Shown here piece after piece: positions 58,168-64,000 of a stretch of 64,000 nucleotides of DNA. A program made the translations under genes and the position numbers. Under the pieces are notes generated by a model. The model was not told where the DNA came from and made no database searches. It was given only the letters and a program-made list of their open reading frames with translations. How positions within the stretch are numbered: position 1 is the first letter of the stretch; each line of letters begins with the position of its first letter. Source of the DNA: Pseudonocardia sp. (GTDB taxonomy: Bacteria > Actinomycetota > Actinomycetes > Mycobacteriales > Pseudonocardiaceae); the NCBI RefSeq assembly GCF_029263155.1, contig NZ_JAJCYB010000046.1, forward strand, positions 62,001-126,000, written 5' to 3'.

Positions 58168-59202
58168 CTAGCCCAACGACGGGGTGCTCTCCCGGATCAT
58201 GACCTCGCCCTGCACGGGATGGAGTCGAGGTCGCGCGCCCTCGGTCCCGACGACCAGGGACAGTGCGGTGCTGCCCATCTCCTCGAGGGGGAACCGCACC
58301 GTCGTGAGCGAGGGGGTGACATCGCGCAGCGTGACGATGTCGTCGAAGCCGGCGACGGCGAGGTCCGCGGGGCACCGCAGCCCGCGGGCGCGTAGGGCCG
58401 CCATCGCCCCGACCGCCATGACGTCGTTGACGGCCACCACGCAGGTGACGTCGAGGTTCGCATCGAGGACCTGTTGCAGCGCCTTGTACCCGCCGTCGCG
58501 CGTGAAGTCCGAGCGGATGACGTGCTGGGCGGGGAGCGGGATGTCCACACCGGTCAGCCCTTGGCGGAAGCCGTCCAGCCGGTCCCGTGCGGTGAGTAGC
58601 TCGGCAGGACCGGCGAGCACGGCGAACGTGCGGTGGCCCAGCCCGACCAGTGCCCTGGCCAGCGCATCTCCGCTCGCGCAGTTCTCCAGCATCACGGTGT
58701 CGACGGGGAGCCGGTTCTGGCTGATCATGGCCACGCGCCCGCCGCCGGCGCGGTAGCTGGCCACTTCGCGGGCGAGCTGGGCCATCTGTGCCGAGTCGTC
58801 GACGCGGCTCCCGGCGATGATCACAGCTCGGGCCCGCTGACCGCGCAGGGCTCCGACGAACTGCAGTTCACGCGCGGGATCCCGGCCCGTGCTGGCCAGG
58901 GTCACCAGCAGGCCCTCGCGGTCGGCGGCCTGGATTACCCCGGCCGCGATGGAGGAGAAGAACGGGTCGCCGATATCGTGGACCAGCAGGCCGACGACGT
59001 CGCTGCGGCCGCGGGCCACTGCCTGCGCGTGGGTGTTCGCGGTGTACTGCAACGCCATCGCCGCGTCGAGCACACGCTCCCGGAGATCGTCGCTCACCCG
59101 GCGGGTACTGCCGTTCAGGGCGCGCGACGCGGTCGCCAGGGACACCCCTGCGAGCTTCGCGACGTCCTCCAGCCGGACTGATCCGTCCATCCGGTCCGTC
59201 AT
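58168..59202 (-). CDS. LacI-family transcriptional regulator
   Basis: A 344-residue regulator: helix-turn-helix VRLEDVAKLAGVSLATASRALNG, hinge helix YTANTHAQAVARG, and a periplasmic-binding-protein-like effector domain with VGLLVHDIGDPFFSSIAAGV and AVAGFDDIVTLRDVTPSLT. ATG at 59202 follows GGGAGGTGG. Palindromic sites at 57779 and 59470 and a half-site at 59275 suggest it represses both flanking operons and itself; the effector is probably a sugar. Confidence 0.92.
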   Translation of the reverse strand: MTDRMDGSVRLEDVAKLAGVSLATASRALNGSTRRVSDDLRERVLDAAMALQYTANTHAQAVARGRSDVVGLLVHDIGDPFFSSIAAGVIQAADREGLLVTLASTGRDPARELQFVGALRGQRARAVIIAGSRVDDSAQMAQLAREVASYRAGGGRVAMISQNRLPVDTVMLENCASGDALARALVGLGHRTFAVLAGPAELLTARDRLDGFRQGLTGVDIPLPAQHVIRSDFTRDGGYKALQQVLDANLDVTCVVAVNDVMAVGAMAALRARGLRCPADLAVAGFDDIVTLRDVTPSLTTVRFPLEEMGSTALSLVVGTEGARPRLHPVQGEVMIRESTPSLG

Positions 59203-59274
59203 CGCCACCTCCCTGGATAAACCCCGACCGACAGGACCCGCACGGTCTCTGGCGCATCGATCGTTCCGCAGCGT

Positions 59275-59284
59275 AGCGCTTTCC
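59275..59284. promoter_or_regulatory. LacI-type half operator in the regulator promoter
   Basis: AGCGCTTTCC, the complement of GGAAAGCGCT at 57781. Only one arm is well conserved, so binding may be weak and autoregulatory. Confidence 0.5.
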
Positions 59285-59469
59285 TGCTGCTCCACGCGCC
59301 AGGGCTCGGTAGCGGCACGCGTACGAGAGGTCGTCGTGGCCGAGCGAACCCGGAACTCCTCTTCGCCGTCGGCGCACGCGCCGGACCAGCAGGTGAAAGC
59401 CACTAATCGGGTCCTGAAGCGTCCGCGGGATCTGAGCGCTTGACGTCGCACATAACTGCTGTCACAGTG

Positions 59470-59485
59470 TGGAAACCGCTTGCCT
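59470..59485. promoter_or_regulatory. LacI-type operator before the amidohydrolase gene
   Basis: TGGAAACCGCTTGCC has the LacI-like centre CCGCTT and arms GGAAACC/GCTTGCC matching at five of seven positions. It lies about 25 nt before the ATG at 59510, probably overlapping the promoter. Confidence 0.6.
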
Positions 59486-59509
59486 ACCAGATACGGAAGA
59501 GGGAGTTCG

Positions 59510-60856
59510 ATGACGAGCCTGCTCGACGAATCGGCGGTGACGCCTACTCCGGAAGCGCATGATGCCGCGATCATCGTCTCATCCGACAGCCACGTCAGTC
59601 CTCGATTCGAGGACCTGCGCGACTACTGCCCGGCGCAGTATCAGGACGACCTCGCCGAGTACATGCGCACGAACCAGGGCGACGGGAGCATGCAGGGCGA
59701 GTCGCCGGGCCGGCGGCGGCGCCAGGAGCTCAACGGCCTGACGGCCGGGCACTACGACATGGCCGTGCGGCTGGCCGACATGGACGCCGACGGCGTGGCG
59801 GCCGAGGTCGTCTTCCACGGCAGCTTCAGCCGCGACCCGTTCCCCTTCCACTTCGTCGGGCTGTCCGGCGTGGCGAAGACATCCCAGGCCGCTCGGTCGG
59901 CGCGGGAGTTCGAACTGAACGCCGTGGGCATCCGGCTCTACAACCGCTGGTTGGCGGAGTCGTGCTCACAGGCGCCAGAGCGGCTGATCGGTGCGGGTCA
60001 CCTGCCGATGTGGGAGATCGAGGCGGCGACCGCCGAACTGGAGTGGCTGGCCGGGGTGGGGATCCGCACGGTGAACTTCCCCGCCATGGCGCCCTCGGAC
60101 GGCCCGCAGTACGACTCGCCGGCGTGGACGCCGTTCTGGCGCGTGTGCGAGGAGTCGGGGATCGTGCTGAACACCCACGCGGGCGCGGCAGTGCCCGGCT
60201 TCTCCGAGTCGCTGCCGCACTCCCTGGCCCTGGCCCAGCTCGAGCAGTGCGGATGGCCGTCGCGGCGGGGCATGCAGCGCATGGTCATCGGTGGGGTCTT
60301 CGAGCGGCATCCCGGGGTGCGGCTGATGCTGACCGAGCAGCCGGGCAAGTGGTGGAGCCCGACGATCACCGACATGGACACCGCATGGATGGCCGGGCCG
60401 CCGATGATGCGGGGCGCGGTTCCGCAGCTGCCCAGCTACTACATGAAGCGCAACGTGTTCGTCGGAGCGAGCTTCATGGCCCACTTCGAGGCCGAGGACG
60501 CCCTCACCGAGGGATACGCGGACAACGTCGTATGGGGCCGCGACTATCCGCACCGGGAAGGTACGTGGGCCTTCAGCGAGGACCCGGCCGAGCCCAACCG
60601 CACCCATCTCGCACTCCGGGACGCCCTGGCCGGTCTGGACCTCGACGTGGTCCGGGGCATGGCCGGTGAGAACGGGGTGCGCCTGTTCCGGCTCGACCGG
60701 GCGACGCTCGTCGACGTGGCGAACCGGATCGGCGCGCCCACGGCCGCGCAGCTCGGTACGCCGCTCGACGGTTCCGAGCTCCAGGTCGCGGAGCGCTACC
60801 GCGACCACGACATCGACTACACGAGCGCGTTCCGCCGCCACGGCGCCTGGGCCTAG
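59510..60856 (+). CDS. Amidohydrolase-family metal-dependent hydrolase or decarboxylase
   Basis: A 448-residue protein of the Amidohydrolase_2 class: VSSDSHVSPRFEDLRDY (metal DxH-like), IVLNTHAGAAVPG, VFERHPGVRLMLTEQPGKWW and VVWGRDYPHREGTW (metal Asp). Members act as hydrolases or as gamma-resorcylate-type decarboxylases on aromatic acids. Function here is unknown; an aromatic role is plausible given the context. ATG at 59510 with GGGAG upstream, directly after a LacI-type operator. Confidence 0.85.
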   Translation: MTSLLDESAVTPTPEAHDAAIIVSSDSHVSPRFEDLRDYCPAQYQDDLAEYMRTNQGDGSMQGESPGRRRRQELNGLTAGHYDMAVRLADMDADGVAAEVVFHGSFSRDPFPFHFVGLSGVAKTSQAARSAREFELNAVGIRLYNRWLAESCSQAPERLIGAGHLPMWEIEAATAELEWLAGVGIRTVNFPAMAPSDGPQYDSPAWTPFWRVCEESGIVLNTHAGAAVPGFSESLPHSLALAQLEQCGWPSRRGMQRMVIGGVFERHPGVRLMLTEQPGKWWSPTITDMDTAWMAGPPMMRGAVPQLPSYYMKRNVFVGASFMAHFEAEDALTEGYADNVVWGRDYPHREGTWAFSEDPAEPNRTHLALRDALAGLDLDVVRGMAGENGVRLFRLDRATLVDVANRIGAPTAAQLGTPLDGSELQVAERYRDHDIDYTSAFRRHGAWA

Positions 60857-60954
60857 CGCTCTCCTCCACCGTCCCCCCGGGGCGCGGGTGCTCCTGACCG
60901 AGCGGTCGCGCCCCGGTGCGGGGCTGTGCTCCGGTTGCCCTGACGAGGGGAAGA

Positions 60955-61908
60955 ATGTTGCGCGCCGTTACCCGTCGAGTTCTCCATCTTCTCGGTGTCG
61001 TCCTCATCGTCAGTTTCGTCACGATGATCATGGTCGATCTGATCCCGGGCGATCCCGCGTCCGTCGTCCTGGGCGAGGGCGCCACCAGCGAGCAGCTGGA
61101 ACAGCTCCGTCAGCAGTGGAGTCTCGATGATCCGCTGCTGCTGCGCTATGCGGAGTGGCTGGCCGACCTCGTCCGGGGTGACCTCGGGACCTCGGTCATC
61201 ACCAACGACCCGGTTCTCAGCACGATCCTCGAACGTCTGCCGGTCACGCTTGAGATCGCCGCCATAGCACTCGTCATCGCCCTGGCGCTGGGGGTTCCGC
61301 TGGGGATCTGGACGGCCTCCCGGGCGGACACCTGGGTCGACCGTGCCGGGCTCCTGGCGACGTCACTGATGATCTCCCCTCCCGCGTTCCTGACCGGCCT
61401 GCTGCTGGCGTACATGTTCGCCGTCCAGCTCCATCTCCTTCCGGTGACCGGATGGTCCCCGATCAGCGACGGCCTGTCCGACAACCTCCGATCCGCGCTC
61501 CTGCCCGGCGTCGCGTTGTCGATCTACGAGACCGGCGTCGTGGCTCGGGTCCTCCGATCCGCCATGATCTCGACACTGGGTGAGGACTTCGTCTTCGCCG
61601 CGCACGCGCGGGGGCTGCCCCGGACCTATGTGCTGCTCCGCCACGCCCTGCGGCCGTCGCTGATCCCGCTGTTCACCGTCGTCGGCCTGATCCTGGCGCG
61701 GCTGATCGGGGGCACGATCATCGTCGAGGTCCTCTTCGCCCTACCCGGTATCGGGAACCTCCTCATCACCTCGATCCAGTCGCGCGACTTCACCGTGCTC
61801 CAGGGTGTCGTGGTCTTCGTGGCGCTGGGCTACGTCCTGGTGAACGCACTGGTCGATGTGCTCTACACCGTCATCGATCCCCGACTCAGGAACAGGGCAG
61901 CGGCATGA
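60955..61908 (+). CDS. Dipeptide/nickel-type ABC transporter permease (DppB-like)
   Basis: A 317-residue permease with an N-terminal helix (RVLHLLGVVLIVSFVTMIMVD) and IPGDPASVVLGEGATSEQLEQLR, typical of DppB, and about six helices in total. The coupling loop is LGEDFVFAAHARGLPRTYVLLRHALRPSL. ATG at 60955 follows GAGGGG; the frame opens earlier at 60916. It forms a channel with the DppC-like protein, overlapping it by 4 nt. Confidence 0.92.
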   Translation: MLRAVTRRVLHLLGVVLIVSFVTMIMVDLIPGDPASVVLGEGATSEQLEQLRQQWSLDDPLLLRYAEWLADLVRGDLGTSVITNDPVLSTILERLPVTLEIAAIALVIALALGVPLGIWTASRADTWVDRAGLLATSLMISPPAFLTGLLLAYMFAVQLHLLPVTGWSPISDGLSDNLRSALLPGVALSIYETGVVARVLRSAMISTLGEDFVFAAHARGLPRTYVLLRHALRPSLIPLFTVVGLILARLIGGTIIVEVLFALPGIGNLLITSIQSRDFTVLQGVVVFVALGYVLVNALVDVLYTVIDPRLRNRAAA

Positions 61909-62795
61909 GCGTCCGGACCTCCACCGCTCGGATCGGCCGGGTTGCGACGATGGTGGAACGTCGCCGTGCCCGCCGCGCCGGCCGCGGGCAGCTCCCTGTC
62001 GTGCTCGCGGCGACGTGGTTGGTGCTCGTCGTCCTGGCCGCCGTCGTGGCCGACTGGCTCCCGCTGCCGCACTACGACATCCCCGTCGGGCCGCCGAGAC
62101 AGCCCCCCGGAGCCGATGCGGTCCACCTGCTGGGTACCGATGAGTTCGGGCGCAGCCAGCTCGTCCGGCTCATGGTCGGGGCTCGCGTGTCACTGGCCGT
62201 GAGCGTCGGGGCGGTGCTGCTCAGCATCACCGCCGGTTGCGTTCTGGGCCTGATAGCCGGCTTCTATGCCCGTGCGGCGACGGTCATCGACCTTGTGCTC
62301 GATGCCGCCCTGGCCATTCCCGGGCTCGTGCTGCTGCTCGCGATGACCGCGGTCCTCGGGTCCGACCTGTGGACCCTCGGCCTGGGACTGGCGATCATCT
62401 CCGTACCACCTTTCGCACGGTTGGCGCGCGCCATCACGCTCTCCTACGCCGACCGCGAGTTCGTGACCGCCTCCAGGGTGCTCGGTGCCCGCGGTGTGCG
62501 GACCCTCTTCCGGGAGATCCTCCCGAACCTAGTGCTCCCCGTCGGGTCCTACGCGTTCGTCGTGGTCGCCTGGCTCATGGTCACCGAGGGCTCGCTGAGC
62601 TTCCTCGGCCTCGGGGTACCCCCGCCGAACCCGAGCTGGGGGGGCTCGATCGCATCCGGCCAGAGCTACCTCGCCACCGACCCTCATCTCGTGTTCCTGC
62701 CGGCGGCCGTCCTGCTCGCGACGATCTTCGCCTTCAACGTCGTCGGGGACCACTTCCACGACCGGTTCGGGGTCGAGCGCCCCGCCGGTACCTGA
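61905..62795 (+). CDS. Dipeptide/nickel-type ABC transporter permease (DppC-like)
   Basis: A 296-residue permease; LLGTDEFGRSQLVRLMVGARVSLAVSV is the DppC signature, the coupling loop is DREFVTASRVLGARGVRTLFREILPNL, and the C-terminus has SFLGLGVPPPNPSWGG. Six helices. The substrate could be a peptide, a glycoside or an oligosaccharide. No ATPase gene is seen before the window ends; it may lie further right. Confidence 0.92.
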   Translation: MSVRTSTARIGRVATMVERRRARRAGRGQLPVVLAATWLVLVVLAAVVADWLPLPHYDIPVGPPRQPPGADAVHLLGTDEFGRSQLVRLMVGARVSLAVSVGAVLLSITAGCVLGLIAGFYARAATVIDLVLDAALAIPGLVLLLAMTAVLGSDLWTLGLGLAIISVPPFARLARAITLSYADREFVTASRVLGARGVRTLFREILPNLVLPVGSYAFVVVAWLMVTEGSLSFLGLGVPPPNPSWGGSIASGQSYLATDPHLVFLPAAVLLATIFAFNVVGDHFHDRFGVERPAGT

Positions 62796-62837
62796 CCTTC
62801 GCCGCTCCCAGAAGCGATTTTCCCGGAAAGGCCAATG

Positions 62838-64000
62838 ATGTTCTCTCCTCAACGCATGCGCGGAACATTCGCCGTCCTGATCGCCGTCGTCGCGCTCGCC
62901 CTCGCGGGGTGCGGTGGCGGCGCACCCCCCGACGCCGGATCGGCACCGGCAGCCGGCGAGCCCCGGAGCGGGGGATCGGTCTCCTACCTGACGGCGTTCG
63001 ACGTCAAGAGCCTCGACCCGTTGCGGCTCACGGTCATCAACAGCCAGAACTACGAGGCCGTGCGGGCGCTGCCGATCTTCGACGCTCTCGTCTACGCGGA
63101 CGGGGCGACCGGCGAGGTGGTGATGCAGACCGCGGAGTCCTTCACCTCGGACGACAACCTGCGGTGGACACTCACGCTGAAGCCCGACATCACCTTCACC
63201 GACGGCACGCCGTACGACGCCGAGGCGGTCACGTTCAACTGGGACCGGCTGCGTGACCCACAGAACGCCGCCGGCAGTCTCGACACCGCGTCCAAGATCG
63301 ACTCGATCGCCGTCGAGGGTCCCCTCACCGTCACCGTCGTGCTCAAGCAGCCCAATAGCACCTTCCCGTCGTTCGTCGCCGGATCGCCGCTGACCCTCAT
63401 CGGGTCCCCGACGGCGATCCGGGCCGACGCCGAGGCCTTCGGGAACCAGCCCGTCGGTGCCGGTCCCTTCGTCCTCAAGCAGTGGGTCAAGAACGGGACC
63501 ATGACCCTGGAGCGCAATCCCGCCTACTGGAACGCGCCCTACCCCTACCTGGATGAGGTGGAGATCCGTACGGTCGCGGACGCCCAGCAGAGGTTCCAGA
63601 CACTGGCCGCCGGACAGGCGGAGTTGGACCTGTCCACACCTCAGTATCTGGAACAGGCCAAGCAGACTCCCGGTGTCGTCACCCAGCTGACCGACCAGAG
63701 CGGAGGCCGGCTGCTGGCGCTGAACAACGCGAGGGCGCCGTTCGACGACGGTCTCGCGCGCAAGGCGGTGGCATCCGCGCTGGACTACGGGACGCTCAAC
63801 GACATCCGCTTTCAGAACGCCGACCTGGCACCGGGGCCGTTCTTCGCCACGTCGTCGGAGCTCTTCGATCCCGCCCTGGCCTGGCCGCAGTTCGACCGGG
63901 AGGCGGCGCAGCGCATGTTCGACGAGTACGCGGCGACTAACGGTGCACCCCTCACCTTCACCATCACCTTCGACGCTCCGGACAGGCAGTCGGCCGAGGC
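62838..64000 (+). CDS. Extracellular solute-binding protein family 5, 3' end outside window
   Basis: At least 387 residues of an SBP_bac_5 lipoprotein. Signal peptide with lipobox LALAGCGGG (Cys about residue 24), then GGSVSYLTAFDVKSLDPL, LRWTLTLKPDITFTDGTPYDAEAVTFNWDRL and GAGPFVLKQW, all family hallmarks. It delivers the ligand to the DppBC-type permease. ATG at 62838 has AAAGG 6 nt upstream; ATG at 62835 is in frame. The gene continues beyond base 64000. Confidence 0.9.
   Translation, partial: MFSPQRMRGTFAVLIAVVALALAGCGGGAPPDAGSAPAAGEPRSGGSVSYLTAFDVKSLDPLRLTVINSQNYEAVRALPIFDALVYADGATGEVVMQTAESFTSDDNLRWTLTLKPDITFTDGTPYDAEAVTFNWDRLRDPQNAAGSLDTASKIDSIAVEGPLTVTVVLKQPNSTFPSFVAGSPLTLIGSPTAIRADAEAFGNQPVGAGPFVLKQWVKNGTMTLERNPAYWNAPYPYLDEVEIRTVADAQQRFQTLAAGQAELDLSTPQYLEQAKQTPGVVTQLTDQSGGRLLALNNARAPFDDGLARKAVASALDYGTLNDIRFQNADLAPGPFFATSSELFDPALAWPQFDREAAQRMFDEYAATNGAPLTFTITFDAPDRQSAE

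Noticed and set aside
57841-58395. Plus-strand frame in the gap before the LacI gene
   Set aside because: No start with a ribosome site and the distal part is antisense to the regulator.

Overview
The window is a very GC-rich actinobacterial chromosome segment. Gene content points to Pseudonocardiaceae, most likely Pseudonocardia. GTG starts are frequent, ATGA/GTGA 4-nt overlaps are common, and the left part follows the Mycobacterium tuberculosis Rv2699c-Rv2689c block. No tRNA, rRNA or CRISPR was seen.

Region 1 (1-24.6 kb) is a conserved housekeeping core: DUF4193, DUF3093, dUTPase (dut), DUF3710, a decayed alpha/beta hydrolase, an OB-fold protein, DUF3159, the TrkA-type potassium regulators ceoC/ceoB, an APC-type permease, a TrmA-family RNA methyltransferase, a hydratase-like hot-dog protein, the Tex RNA-binding factor, small enzymes, a DEAD-box helicase, a three-unit lipoprotein, dihydroxy-acid dehydratase (ilvD) and two alpha/beta hydrolases. 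Strong dyads sit at several gene ends, and a repeat-rich 750-bp gap (5179-5928) separates DUF3159 from ceoC.

Region 2 (24.7-29.6 kb) is a mobile-element scar. An IS4-type transposase tail is fused to a broken pilus-type ATPase fragment. Next comes an IS1380 element with a frameshifted transposase. An IS5 element is inserted in the CTAG target copy of that IS1380, and an intact-looking IS3 element lies inside the IS5. To the right is the tail of an NTF2-like gene cut off by the insertions. The insertion order can be read from the target duplications.

Region 3 (29.8-51.7 kb) is an accessory catabolic locus carrying two paralogous ROK regulators. It encodes a UbiD/UbiX-type decarboxylase pair, five xylose-isomerase-like TIM-barrel enzymes, a Gfo/Idh oxidoreductase, two mycofactocin-type SDR dehydrogenases, an SsuABC/NitT-type ABC importer, a cytochrome P450 with two ferredoxins and a ferredoxin reductase, and a large alpha/beta hydrolase. 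Four promoters in this locus share the box TTGAC(A/T)TCTGC, which covers the -35 element and continues past it, so they probably form one regulon. The likely role is uptake and breakdown of an aromatic compound that carries a sugar or cyclitol; this is inference.

Region 4 (51.7-64 kb) continues catabolism: a LigA-LigB-type extradiol dioxygenase, a DoxX-like membrane protein, glycerate kinase, a sixth TIM barrel, a DUF993 aldolase-like protein, a second Gfo/Idh protein, a LacI regulator with three LacI-type operator sites, an amidohydrolase, and a dipeptide-type ABC importer whose binding-protein gene runs off the right edge.
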